Assembly: GCA_022559845.1 (NCBI GenBank)
Contig: CM040126.1
Coordinates: 126,022,886 to 126,086,885 of the forward strand
DNA from: Amorphophallus konjac
Taxonomy: Eukaryota; Streptophyta; Magnoliopsida; Alismatales; Araceae
Length of the DNA stretch: 64,000 nt
Reading direction: 5' to 3'
Shown here: one piece after another, positions 30,301 to 42,027 of the stretch
Position numbering within the stretch: position 1 is the stretch's first letter
How the letters are laid out: every line of letters begins with the position of its first letter
Notes under the pieces: model-generated
Told to the model about the DNA's origin: nothing
Database searches by the model: none
The model's input: only the letters and a program-made list of their open reading frames with translations
Made by a program: the position numbers and the translations under genes

Positions 30301-31581
30301 ATTCTCTCAAGGCCGACTGAGCTGGTTGTACCTTAAACACCTTGTACCCATTTAATTACCACGTCACTCTGGAGAAACGTTATAACCCGGCCCTTTCATG
30401 GTGCTATTCTTGGCCCATGAGAGAATTCTCTTAGCTAGTGGAATGAGTGATCATTCCACTAGGTGATATATTGAATTGGGTATCCTATGGTTAGGTGCCA
30501 ATTCTTCAGCTTGCTTTCGTGTCCATTGAATTGGTGACTATCTTGTGACTCATCTATTCAAGTTATTCATGGCAACCTATCTAGGTGCCAATTCCACCCA
30601 ATTTTTTGACATGTCATGGTTTCTATGCTTTCACGTGGATTTTATTGCAAGTCTGTCCTTACTCAAGGGCCTTGTCTTTGAATTCCATAAAATCTTATCT
30701 TATCATCCTATTAAAGCTTGTTCTTGAAACTCCTTATTGGCTATGAACTATCGTGGATGTCTAGATATATCTTTAATGCTGTGCATTTAGGGCCCGATCC
30801 GGTCCTGGGAGGAGCACCCGAAAGTACTTGTGCCCATGGGAGTTATATTGATCACGGTGTCTGGCATTACACCGAAGTACTTGTCTCTCTTGATCTTTGG
30901 CATTCCACACACTCTCTCTTTCTCTCGTGACTTGCGTGCGTGACTCGACTTGCGTGACTTTACTAGCGTGGCCCGAAATGGGCAAAGTACTTGCGTGAAG
31001 TAGCCAATATTCTATAAATCTCTCTTGGATATCTCTTGCTTGAAAGTTTTTACATGAAATTGTCAAATTCTTACTAGTTTTGTTTCACTTGCTCGGTTAA
31101 TTCTACATGCATAGCCTTACTGCATTTACATGTGAAAGATGTAATTACTTAAACCAATTGCTTATTCTTGAGATATAATTCCTACTGAGCGTTCGCTCAC
31201 CCAGTTTTATCTCAACATTTTTCAGGTAATCAGGTGGCTAGCGAGACCGAGACTCACATGGGAGGGACAAGTGTGCAAGCGAGCTTCAAAATCTAGTGAA
31301 CCCGAGTCTTTTATCTTTCTTTAGTCTAGCATGGTGTCTCTTATTTGGTTATCTTGTCTAAGTCTGTTAGACCGTCATCTCCTTTTCTTTCATTGTGATG
31401 TAGTTGAGTCTTCTTCAAGTTTTTAAATTGAGATTGTAAGAGACTTATATTAGAAAGAAAAATTTTATTGTTGTTCCAAATTATTTGGACTTATGCAATT
31501 GCTCTTGATTATTCACGACTGTTTAACTACCATCTTTCGAGCAAACGACATGTTCCGCTGCTATCGGTTCGGGGCGTGACA
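27319..31581 (+). repeat. Left LTR of the Tekay/Del-like element
   Basis: 4263 bp, with probable TATA box TATATAA at 28756-28762 and TA microsatellites at 28197-28222 and 29678-29700. Small reading frames inside (for example 28476-28824) recur in both LTRs, have no family features and flank the promoter. A 19 bp insertion near 33975 and a loss near 35950 distinguish the right LTR. Confidence 0.92.
28756..28762 (+). promoter_or_regulatory. LTR TATA box, left copy
   Basis: TATATAA in CTCTATATAAACCTCCCTCC, after a pyrimidine-rich stretch. Repeated at 33891-33897. Confidence 0.6.
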
Positions 31582-31585
31582 GAGG

Positions 31586-31597
31586 TGGTATCAGAGC
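31586..31597 (+). other. tRNA-iMet primer-binding site of the Tekay/Del-like element
   Basis: TGGTATCAGAGC, complementary to the 3' end of plant initiator methionine tRNA, four bases after the LTR. Confidence 0.9.
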
Positions 31598-31730
31598 TTC
31601 GGCTTTCATATCCTCAAGTTATTAGGTTCCAATGATAGGTCAAGTATCCTTGTCAGTCATATCAGAGCTTCGGCTTTCAGTCCATAGGTCATTAAGTTTA
31701 AGTGATAGGTTGAGTATCCTTGTCAGTCAT
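31590..31730 (+). repeat. Tandem duplication including part of the primer-binding site
   Basis: Two ~70 bp units each begin ATCAGAGCTTCGGCTTTCA and end AGTATCCTTGTCAGTCAT. The second unit carries only the 3' part of the primer site, lacking the TGGT start. Confidence 0.85.
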
Positions 31731-31869
31731 CCTATAGGAATTCTGTGAGAGATGGGTAGAACTTGGGGTTAAAGTTATAAAAGAAAGATAAGATATTTAC
31801 ATTTCATTAACATTAATTCTTGAGTCGATAAATTATCTCCCTACTTATCCTTGTAGGAACCTAGATAAA

Positions 31870-32334
31870 ATGGAAGCGTCTAAGCCAAGCTTTATCCCCG
31901 AGATGGTCTTAGTGGACGTTCAAGCTTATGCGGACCTCGTTAGAAGGGTCCAGGAGTTAGAAAAGGTGGTAGAAGAAAAAGAGAGAGTTGAAAAAAGGAA
32001 CCAAGCCGTTAATTTTAAAATGCCTGTCCCGACTAAGAAGAGGCCCAATGAGGACTACCATTCCCAAAGGTACAAGGAATGTAAGAAGGAGAAAGGTGTG
32101 GTAGCCCCTATTGACCCATCGCAAGAAAGATGTAAGTTCTGCGGGAAGTTTAATCACCAATCGAAGGTCTGTTATCGGAGGACGGGAGCGTGTCTCCGAT
32201 GTAGGAGCCTCGAACATAGGATAGCCCAATGTCTTATTCAGAACTCGAGACTCCAAGAGGGAGCCCAAGCCTTAGTGGAAGACGGGTCTGCCAAAGGAAA
32301 AGCTATGAAAGGTATCCCTTGTCCTCGATCCTAA
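31870..32334 (+). CDS. Truncated gag with two zinc knuckles
   Basis: 154 residues. Residues ~20-45 look like a short coiled coil (RRVQELEKVVEEKERVEKR). Two CCHC knuckles follow: C88-C91-H96-C101 and C108-C111-H116-C121, separated by YRRTGA, the double-knuckle spacing of Tekay/Del gag proteins. The capsid part expected upstream is missing, and no protease, reverse transcriptase or integrase follows. It could bind the element's RNA and assist packaging by a helper's particles (inference). The start ATG is the first in frame, and the stop is about 115 bp before the purine tract. Confidence 0.75.
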   Translation: MEASKPSFIPEMVLVDVQAYADLVRRVQELEKVVEEKERVEKRNQAVNFKMPVPTKKRPNEDYHSQRYKECKKEKGVVAPIDPSQERCKFCGKFNHQSKVCYRRTGACLRCRSLEHRIAQCLIQNSRLQEGAQALVEDGSAKGKAMKGIPCPRS

Positions 32335-32451
32335 ATTGATTCTTTCGATATGTTTAGATTTCTTCTTTCACTTATATGGTATCATAAGGAATTATAGCTA
32401 GTCTCCCGTCCAGAGTAGAAGATGATGTGAATTTGGGGACCAAATTCTTTT

Positions 32452-32464
32452 AAGTGGGGGAGAG
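32452..32464 (+). other. Polypurine tract of the Tekay/Del-like element
   Basis: AAGTGGGGGAGAG directly before TGTAACACCC of the right LTR. Confidence 0.88.
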
Positions 32465-34826
32465 TGTAACACCCTGGGTTTTTTTTTAGACTAAAATAGA
32501 AATAAAGAAATATATTCAAAATAAAAAGGATGAGTATGAATTCGTGTTGTAAACTAAGTCGAGTAACTTATCACAAATATTTAAAATTTAGATAATTTTT
32601 TATGCAAATAGATAAAAGGGAACGATGGAAGAAATATTATAAAATTAATCTTCTTATATTTGAATAGTTAATTATTAAAATGGTTGGTGACAAAAGATGA
32701 GTTATTATTTAATTAATGTATAGTTCTTTAAAGATATTAAGAAAAAAGAAAGGAACTCCTAAAATAATAATAACAGAGTATGTTCGTTATGTGACTTGAC
32801 CTTTGGAATGATAAAAATAACAATACTCTAAATTAATTGATCAATATTATAAATAAATAAATATAAGACCTTAAATGGACCTTATTTAATTACAATAGTC
32901 AAAATAATAAGAAAATACTAAATATATGCTTGAAAATAATAGTAATAGATATTGCATTTACGCTCGTAATAAGGTAAATAAAATAAATTAGAATGGGCTT
33001 TTATTCTGTTTATCTCCTTCAGTTATTAAGTTATTAGACTAATGGTTATTGGGCTAATTAGAATATGCCCATTAGGACCCTAACCCCTATAAGAGTCCAC
33101 TTGGATCGAATAGAGTTTGATTTATAGATTAATATTAAATAATTAAATCGGGTTGGCTATTTAGTTTATCAATAGATAAAAAAATTAAGTTTTATCCTAT
33201 TGGGTGTTGATTTGAGAATTTAAAATAATAAATTATTAAAGTTGTTACCTTATAACTATTAAACCTTAGCCCAAAATATTACAACTAGTGTATATATATA
33301 TATACACATAAATGGGCCTTGATATTTTGAGGTGGAGTATTTGTGACTATATATATATAAACCCAAATTAGCCACCTACGTAACTCATGCATATATATAT
33401 GTATATGTTATAACGCAACCCAATAAACCCCAAAGCCACACAAATGGGCTTTTACCAGGGACAGAACCCAAACCCAAACTAAACCCACTATAACTAACCC
33501 AAGCCATGCTCTACCCGAACCCATGCACATGACCCCATCGGACAACCCAACAATCCACCCACGTGTGTGCTTGATCGATCATGCATGGTGTTAGCGTTAG
33601 GGTTTTTGCCTTAAGTTTTTGTTAGCGGCTGTAAACAAGGAATGGCCTGATAGTTTGGGAAGGTCTTAAGACCCCTGCCAACTTTGATTTTTAAACCTTC
33701 CGTTATCGAACAGTAGAACCCTCCAAAATCGTATAGCCCTATAAAACTACGCCTCCGTCGAACACCCATTTCCTTCCTCTTCCATCGTGCTATTTCGATC
33801 GTCTTGCTGTTGCTGCTTTCGTGCGTCTTCCACCTGCGGATGACCAAGCAACAAGGGGGCCGGGCTTGCCATATTCTTCTTCCTCTCCTCTATATAAACC
33901 TCCCTCCGTTGAACGACATAAGGATGTTGATCGAAGTAACACCTTGGCCGTAGCAACATCTTCCTCCTACTGCGTTCCCCTGCATCCCTGTATGAGGACT
34001 GTTGCTGCCGCAGTAGCGTTGCTCTTCTTCCTCCTGCGGCCTGCTTGCAACAAAGAAGAAGCGCAGAAGACACCTTTCTTCTTCCTCTTCATACTCTGTT
34101 TCACAGTTGCAGAACAGAGTGCCATTCTGTGACTTTGAAGTTGCCGAGTCCCTCTATTTCCTTAAGATCCAGTTCGTCATTCTTCATCTAAAGGTAGGTT
34201 TTCTCAAGAATTGAAGCCCAAGATAATAATAATTAAGTTGCATTACATGTTTGCATTCTATAGTCTACGGTTTGCATGTTTATTTCAATTAATTACAACA
34301 TGTTTAAATATTTTTTATCCATGCAATCATGTATCTAAAATCATAAAATATACGTGACTAAAATCCTTATGATTATTCCTAAATTTCCATGCCCAATATG
34401 GTGTATTTACTATAATTTAAATAAATTAAACTATATAATCACGTTACTCGGTGGATTCTAAAAGTTACTGTAACATGTTAGTTATAGATTGTTTTTTTCA
34501 TTTGACGAATTGTTTCTAATCGCCGGAGTGTCTTTTGACTATGAAATTTTATGAGTGTATTATTGGGGAGGTGACCGAGGTAGTGAGAGTGGTTGCACCA
34601 TTTTTTGTGCCCCCTATCTCAAGATCCCCTATCTCTCAACAAAAAAATATTTTGAACGTCCAGTTAGGTAGAGTTTTTCGAGTCCGTCATTTCGATATAT
34701 AGAACGCGTGATTCCGACATGTGTACCTCGAGAACCGGAGCTTTGAAGATTGACACTTTATTGAAATGACGACATGTTAAATGTCGTCAAATTCTTTTGA
34801 CGCCATCGTCCAAAGGCGTCAAATTG

Positions 34827-34874
<48 letters not shown>

Positions 34875-36709
34875 CTTGTAATTATATCTTGGAAAATCAT
34901 ATCTACTAAACTATGCAACATAAAATTATAAAAAATATATTTTTGGAATCCTTGAATTTTTTCCTAATTATCATAAATTCTAATTTTCTAAATTATTTTA
35001 TATAAATTAATGTATCTTTGAATGTATATTTTTGACATTATTCAATTAAATAGATATTGACATGAATTCTTGTTAAATAAATTAAGTTAAAAATCATAAA
35101 ATTAACGTCTCTCTATGTGGACGCTAATTAATAAATGACGCCACCCACGGGCGTCAAATAACATAAGTTTATTTAATTATAGTTAATTATAGAATTAGAT
35201 GGACATGAATTCTATAATTAACGCATTCATGTTCTCACCGTTTTCTCTCGATTTTGACCCATACCGCAGGTCTTCTGGCACTCACATCTCACGTCCGTAG
35301 ATGGAGTCCCTGTTTCATGATTGGTTCACGTTATACACTTGAACTCTCGTTGACATACGAGCTCTCCGTTGGACATTCCGTTCCTTCGGACTAGCAAGTT
35401 AGTCATTGGGACCTCCGTAAGTCTCCTTGTAGCCTTGGATTCCCTCAAGGCCGACTGAGCTGGTCGTACCTTAAACACCATGTACCCATTTTAATGCCAC
35501 GTCACTCTGGAGAAACGTGATAACCCGGCCCTTTCATGGTGCTATTCTTGGCCCATGAGAGAATTCTCTTAGCCAGTGGAATGAGTGATCATTCCACTAG
35601 GCGATATATTGAATTGGGTATCCTATGGTTAGGTGCCAATTCTTCAGCTTGCTTTCGTGTCCATTGAATTGGTGACTATCTTGTGAGTCATCTATTCAAG
35701 TTATTCATGGCAACCTATCTAGGTGCCAATTCCACCCAGTTTTTCGACATGTCATGGTTTCTATGCTTTCACGTGGATTTTATTGCAAGTCTGTGCTTAC
35801 TCAAGGGCCTTGTCCTTGAATTCCATAAAATCTTATCTTATCATCCTATTAAAGCTTGTTCTTGAAATTCCTTATTGGCTATGAACTATCGTGGATGTCA
35901 AGATCTATCTTTAATGCTGTGCATTTAGGGCCCGATCTAATCCTGGGAGGAGTACTTGTGCCCATGGGAGTTATATTGATCACGGTGTCTGGCATTACAC
36001 CGAAGTACTTGTCTCTCTTGATCTTTGGCATTCCACACTCTCTCTCTTTCTCTCGTGACTTGCGTGCGTGACTCGACTTGCGTGACTTTACTAGCGTGGC
36101 TCGAAATGGGCAAAGTACTTGCGTGAAATAGCTAATATTCTATAAATCTCTCTTGGATATCTCTTGCTTTAATGTTTTTACATGAAATTGTCAAATTCTT
36201 ACTAGTTTTGTTTCCCTTGCTCGATTAATTCTACATGCATAGCCTTACTGCATTTACATGTGAAAGATGTAATTACTTAAACCAATTGCTTGTTCTTGAG
36301 ATAAAATTCCTACTGAGCGTTCGCTCACCCAGTTTTATCCCAACATTTTTCAGGTAATCAGGTGGCAAGCGAGACCGAGACTCACATGGGAGGGATAAGT
36401 GTGCAAGCGAGCTTCAAAATCTAGTGAACCCGAGTCTTTTATTTTTCTTGAGTCTAGCATGGTGTCTCTTATTTGGTTATCTTGTCTAAGTCTGTTAGAG
36501 CGTCATCTCCTTTTCTTTCATTGTGATGTAGTTGAGTCTTCTTCAAGTTTTTAAATTGAGATTGTAAGCGACTTATATTAGAAATAAAATTTATATTGTT
36601 GTTCCAAATTATTTGGACTTATGCGATTGCTCTTGATTATTCACGACTGTTTAACTGCCACGTTCCGAGCAAATGACACGTTCCGCTGCTATCGGTTCGG
36701 GGCGTGACA
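32465..36709 (+). repeat. Right LTR of the Tekay/Del-like element
   Basis: 4245 bp, very similar to the left LTR. A longer TA microsatellite at 34827-34866 replaces the mixed TA stretch of the left copy. Confidence 0.92.
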
Positions 36710-36714
36710 GTCTC
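36710..36714. other. Target-site duplication, right copy
   Basis: GTCTC against GCCTC on the left; one mismatch. Confidence 0.7.
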
Positions 36715-37809
36715 AGCTAGGCAGGCTTCATATCGACCAGGTGTCTGCAAAGTAGTAATAATCGCTTGTCGGGTCTCTTCACTCAGAGAGAGGATTTCCC
36801 AGACAGTGAATCTTACCGGGAGCTTTTTTAACAGCTTGACCACCCGACTTCCTACCCAGACATTGGATAGCTTCATATCTCTTGCCCACCTGGGTTTGGA
36901 AGAGTGTTGGACTATGGCCCCTGATGGGCCTCCTTCATCGGACTCGGAGACTGCACCTTTCTGCTTGGGGTCGTCTTCTTTCTTTTCTCCACTGGCTGCT
37001 ACCGGGCGAGCTTCTGCTTCCTCTGGCAATCCGAAAGATTGCTGGAGTTGCGGGTGAATGCCACCAGTTGCTGGTTCGACCTCCCGGCATAGTTGCTTCC
37101 CCTTTGACATCCTCACAAATTCTAGGAAGGAAGGAGCGGGAGTGTTGCCCCCACTCTGGTTGTATACGCCTGACGGAGGAGGGATCTGGACTCCCCTAAC
37201 CTCTGGGGATGGTATTTTATAGGGTTGTTCCCCCCTGAAGACAATGTTGTGGTTGGCAGGCGGTTGACGCCCCCATCGTCGGCCTGACCGGGTTGCATGT
37301 GCAGCAGTTGCGGCTTCGACCTGACTTTTCTTGGCGGCGGGTGTGAAGCATATCTCTTCTTCATCCTCCTCACCAGGCAAATTGAACAGAGCAGAGAGGG
37401 TGTTGCAAGAAAGGATTATACTATTTTTAGCATTGCTGGCCCGTCTCTTCTTTCTTCATCTTCTTTTCTTTTCTTCAGCTAGCGCTTGCCCCCAGAATAG
37501 GCTGCCATCCTTCTCTTATGATTTGTCACCTTCCTCTTCCTGCTTCAGTGAAAGCTATTCTAGCTCCTACCACGGGACATGATCCCGTACTAGTAAAGGT
37601 TCTAGCTTGGGCTGTACATACTCATCTAGCCCATTTATGTAGTCCTGTAGCCGCCAGGCTTCTGGACTAATTTCCTTGATTGCCAGCAACGGAGTCCGCC
37701 TCCTCCGGTTGTGAGTAGGTATTCTAATGATTGTAGGTGGGTTGGTCCACACAGGTGTTGCCACTGGCAAAGGGGGTCGTGATGTGATGCCACGAATATG
37801 TGCCACCAC
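36710..37809 (-). pseudogene. Gag-protease linker region of the interrupted Ty3/gypsy element
   Basis: Frames 37809-37567 and 37380-36710 are remnants between capsid and protease: a Pro-rich segment, then a basic/acidic segment ending SLSEETRQAIITTLQTPGRYEACLAE. At 36710 the nested Tekay/Del-like element begins, and the frame continues at 27318 with ALSEASMTFTQEG. The last residues of the open frame (after 36710) are read from the nested LTR and are not native. Confidence 0.65.
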
Positions 37810-37947
37810 TGTTGGGCGAGACGTGCCCTTCTTCTTGGTTCTTGCAGGGACTCGCTGCCATCCTTATTGTTCTTTCATTGGGGCGAGAAAGCAGGCTTCA
37901 TAGGTGTGCTGAGCACCGGCTTCTGTGGTCTCCTCAGGCAATGCCTG

Positions 37948-39054
37948 TTATAGAGAGACCATGTTGACGGCGGCTCTTCTCAGAGGTGCCTCATGTGGTT
38001 GTGGAGGGTCAACCTTGTACTCCCCCGACTCTATTTCTTCTTTCCTCACCATGCCTTCGATAACATCCTTGAAAACATAACAGTCTTCAATCGGATGTCC
38101 CAGGATCTGGTGGTAAGGGAAAAATATTGGGCTGTCTCTTCTCTTCAGGTCCTCCGACCTCTTTGGCCCAGGCAGGGTGATCTTATCATACTGGGTAACC
38201 CAGTCAAACAGGATCCTGGCCTTCTCCTTCGAGAAAGAATAGGCCTTCTTCATCTTGTCTCGGAGTGATGGGCCTTCTTTGCCATCTTCGATCTTAGCAG
38301 GCTGAGGAGCGGCTGTCTTCTTGCCTTTGTCTTTTTGTTGTTCCAACACCTTGATATCAAGGGCATTCGCTTCTTTAGGTGCTAGGCGCCGCTCTGCTAC
38401 CTTGCCCTTTTGTGCAGTGGCAATATTTGATGTCAGGGCAGGTTTTGCCAGGAAGGTTTCTACCTCGGCCACAACATTATTTCTACAGTCAAACGACCGA
38501 ATTTCCATGCCAATCATCTTTTCCAGCACCTCTCTCTTGAGGTTCTGCTTGCAGATCTGTACAGCATCCTCCTGATGCGGGGGCTGCTTGCATCTCATTC
38601 CGAGGTTCCTCCACCTCTTGATGTAGTCAAGGGCTGTCTCATCTGTCCTCTGTCTTGTTGAATAGAGTTCAGCCACTGTGACCTCCCTCTCTGTCACATG
38701 AAATTCTCTGAACTTCCTCTACATGTCCGACCAGTCGCTGATCGAGCCGACCGGGAGGCTGGAGTACCATTCAAATGTCAGCCCCGTGAGTGAGGACCTA
38801 AAAAATTTCAGCAAATATGACTCATCGGTGGCCAGATCACCCATGACGGTCATGTAGTAGGTGACATGTTCCTTCGGGGATCCCTTCCCGTTGAACTTAT
38901 CGAACTTTGGCGGCTTTCTAATCCCAGGAGGGAGCCGCTTGGTAGCATGATGCAGCGGGTATGGAACCCTGTATGCATCGAATGTGACATAGTCACCTTC
39001 ACTTCTTTCAGCGAGCTTCAGCTCGATCAATATTTCCACCATCATCTTGCTCAT
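37948..39054 (-). pseudogene. Ty3/gypsy gag capsid region with an in-frame stop
   Basis: Minus-strand frame 39054-38719 contains RKPPKFDKFNGKGSPKEHV and LATDESYLLKFFRSSLTGLTFEWYSSLP, the conserved core of plant Ty3/gypsy gag. TAG at 38719-38721 interrupts it, and the same frame resumes (VTVAELYSTRQRTDETALDYIKRWRNL) to 37948. Gag makes the particle shell. The C-terminal part is Lys-rich, and a partial cysteine/histidine motif (HPIEDCYVF) replaces a proper knuckle. One point mutation accounts for the break here; more frameshifts lie upstream. Confidence 0.8.
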
Positions 39055-39059
39055 GACGG

Positions 39060-40628
39060 TCGATCAACCGGTTCTGGGTAGAAATGTGCCGGTTGCAAGT
39101 AGGGGGTGACCAGGGTGGTCGCCTGCGGAGGAGGACGCAGTAGCAGAGGTGTTTGGTGCACCTGTGGTAGTACCGGCGGCATCAACGGCTGTGGTGGGCG
39201 TTGCTGAGTTGTCGCCAAGCTTGATTCTGTCGGCTGAGGCGGGGTGTAGAGTGGTGGGAAGTCATTTTCGTTGACGGCTCCCCGTGATGATTCGGCCTAC
39301 ATATCAGGCTGCTTGGATGCCGAAGAGTGCTCTGTCTTCTCCATCAATTGCTTATTCAGCTGCTCTGTCTCCTGGCAGTACCTTTGGAGTATCATTAGTA
39401 CGGCCGGATCCATAGCTGCAGTGCTGGGGATGGTCTCTGTCATCTTGCCAGGTGCACCCTCAGGTAGGATGTCAAGCAAGACATCTTCTTCTTCTTCTGC
39501 CGTCACCACATTTGCGGTGAGAATAACGGCCTTATCATGTTGTTGGAGGTGACCAGGGTTTGCTTCCCTTGGTTGTCGCCAGCTTTTCTTTTGCGGCTTT
39601 CGCCCTTCGAGTACTCGGCCTCGGCATTGGGCCAGCTCCTCAGGCAATCGTCCATAGTGGCAAGACGTCCCAACCATGTTGGAGGTGAAAAGCTGCATCC
39701 TTCATCTCTGTCTGCAAACCCTCCTTCTTGCATTCTCTGGGAAGGTGAGCCTTTCAAATACAGAGACCCTTCTCCTTTCCTCCCGATGGGGAGTAGCTTC
39801 ATCGGCTCGAATATCCAAGCCGTCTTCATACCCGTTGTCATCGACCGATGACGTCATTCTTCTTTCTTCTTCTTCTTCCACTGCCATTGATGAGTAGTGA
39901 TCTTCTTCAGCCACGGCTGCTTGTAACAGCTGTTGTTGGCCCCAGGAGGGGTTGCCTAATCCGCTAAAATAGCTTCTGACCATATTGATCATATCTTCTT
40001 GCCCTCAGCCCAGATGTAGGGTCGGGCATAGTTGTCGACCTCCCATCGGAGGGATGTAAGCGAGTCAAGCTCTTTCGGTAGTTTGCTGAAATCTTCCTCC
40101 CACAGCGGGGATGTTGGCCTGTCGGGCGTAGGCCCTAAAGCTTCCACGGTGTGGAGGGTCCACGACTGTTTCTTCCTTCTTCGGGGCAGGGCCCCTCTGC
40201 TTGTTCTCATCTTCTCCAGCAAATCTGGAGCGGTACTGGACTGGTGCATCTTGGTAGGCAGGCTGGACCCTCTTGGGGACCCAAACTTTCTTGAATCTTC
40301 TTGGCTTGGGGACCAACTTTCTCTGGCCATGGCGGCCGGCTTCTTCCTCCTCGGCTCTCCTTCCAGAAAGAGCCTGATAAGAGTTGTGGACAGGCACTGT
40401 GGGGATCACCCGATCCAGGCTTACTCGAGCTTTGCGTCCATCCAGAAAGACGCGGACTCCCCCGATCAGCATAGACTTGTCGGTCATGGAGAGACGTCCG
40501 GTCACAGCAGCAGCAACCTTCCTCCGGGGGTTCCGGTGTCGATGCCTCCCGAAATTCTTGGTAGGGACGGGGCGAGCCCCATGAGCAATATGATGCACCA
40601 TGCAGTTGGCGACTTGAGTTGGGCTCAT
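39060..40628 (-). pseudogene. Decayed N-terminal gag region
   Basis: Broken frames (40628-40065, 40330-39989, 39992-39702, 39698-39297) in different phases. RRRVSVFERL at about 39770 resembles the 'SVFDRLG' motif near the gag N-terminus of Tat-like elements. A Pro-rich stretch precedes the capsid part. Several stops (for example TAG 39297-39299) and frame changes show decay. 40629-40962 is leader with no gene. Confidence 0.6.
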
Positions 40629-40962
40629 AGGCGAGCCAGCACAGCGTTGAGCCTCCGGGGCCTCGACCTTCTCTGCGATCTTCTCCTCTGTAGGCTCTGA
40701 GGGTTCCGTCTACAGCAAGTCAGGAAAAGGCCAACCCTAAGAAGTTGGGGAAGCCTATAGCTGGCAGGAAGTTGCCGAAAACCATGGGCACCGCCAGGTA
40801 CCCGTGTTCAGCGTGGCCGGTGATGATTGTGGGGCCGAAGTCAAGACCGGTGAGTCCCGATGATGTCATCGTTCACTTGAGATAAATAGACAAACAGTCA
40901 GTATTCTTGGGGGAAGCCCCTGAAGGCATCCCCTCTTGGCAAAGAGATGAAGGGAGACTCAA

Positions 40963-40980
40963 GTCCCACCGGGCGTGCCA
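40963..40980 (-). other. Primer-binding site of the minus-strand gag-pro element
   Basis: In minus sense, TGGCACGCCCGGTGGGAC lies just inside the LTR that ends AAACA. The identical 18-mer occurs at 44300-44317 on the plus strand. Confidence 0.8.
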
Positions 40981-40984
40981 GACT

Positions 40985-41927
40985 TGTTTGGGCAGAATCT
41001 TTTTGTTGGGGGTTTATTCGCTTAGGGCGTGCCAGTCACATGTGTGACAAGTTATTATGCGCTCGATCTGACTTGGTCAGTTGATTATGATGTTCGTGTC
41101 GGGACTCGGAGTCGTCATACCATAAAGGCTATGACGTTATTTACGTCTTCCAAGAAAGAGACAACCCTTGATTAATTGCCAAGAGAGGATGCCTCGGGGG
41201 GATAACGTGAATGCATAAGAAGTACTGACTGAATGCACTAGTTGGATGCTGTGAAATGCGGTCATTTGGTTGACCGTCCGTGTGAGATGCAATGGATTAG
41301 TTAATTGGTTTATTCACATGATTAGAGGTGCGATTATGATCGTTTAGATGGCAATGTATGCCGATGCAAATGCATGCTCATGCTTTCGAGATGGATGTTC
41401 GATGCAATTGAAGGTGTCAAAAACCCCTTTTACTCTCTTATTCAACTAGGTTTATTAAGTCAATTAGGGCTATGACAATAAGCGTCAAAGGCTGGCACAC
41501 AAACAATCAAATGCATATAGTGTTAATGCATATTTAGATATAATTAGCCTAAAATGGCGTGGTAGTTAGTTGGCGTTAAAACGGCGCGATGCCCTTATGA
41601 AGGCTAAAACGGCGCGGTGGCCAAATAGAGGCTAAACCGGCGCGGTGGCCATATGGAAGTTAAAACGGTGCGCCCTGGGCGCGCCAGATAGAGGCTCAAG
41701 GAGGCCATTTGAAATACGAGTCTAATGTTAAAATGGCGTGGGGGGGCGCTAGAAATTGGCGCGCCGGATTAGGAGATTTTTGGGCTATTTAAGTTCCACT
41801 GAAACTTCAGTCAGTTTTCTTATAATTTCGGTGCTATTTTAAAGATTAGAAGACTTATTGAGATCCCAGAAGCAATGTCAATGAGACAAATCTATACTTA
41901 TGCGAGGTTCCTACTGAAACATAGTCT
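40985..41927 (-). repeat. 5' LTR (partial) of the minus-strand gag-pro element
   Basis: Ends with AAACA in element sense, next to the primer site; its other end is lost in the assembly gap. The last ~150 bp are recognisably homologous to the LTR end at about 44130-44295. It includes three to four diverged ~30 bp repeats with AAACGGCGCGGTGGCC (41575-41700) and a TATA-like CTTAAATAG at 41787-41795 on the minus strand. Confidence 0.65.
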
Positions 41928-42027
41928 NNNNNNNNNNNNNNNNNNNNNNNNNNNNNNNNNNNNNNNNNNNNNNNNNNNNNNNNNNNNNNNNNNNNNNNNN
42001 NNNNNNNNNNNNNNNNNNNNNNNNNNN
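41928..42027. other. Assembly gap (100 N)
   Basis: Exactly 100 N, the conventional placeholder for a gap of unknown size. Linkage and distance across it are not established by sequence. Confidence 0.99.

Larger units (their letters stand above)
27319..36709 (+). mobile_element. Nested 9.4 kb Tekay/Del-like non-autonomous LTR element
   Basis: LTRs 27319-31581 and 32465-36709 begin TGTAACACCC and end GGGGCGTGACA, the pattern of Tekay/Del chromoviruses. A tRNA-iMet primer site follows the left LTR and a purine tract precedes the right one. The internal region is only 883 bp and encodes just a short zinc-knuckle protein, so this is a large-LTR derivative dependent on a full-length relative. It interrupts the gag-protease frame of the older minus-strand element. 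Confidence 0.92.

Noticed and set aside
31586..31597. tRNA gene for initiator methionine
   Set aside because: Only the 12 bases complementary to the tRNA 3' end are present; this is a primer-binding site.
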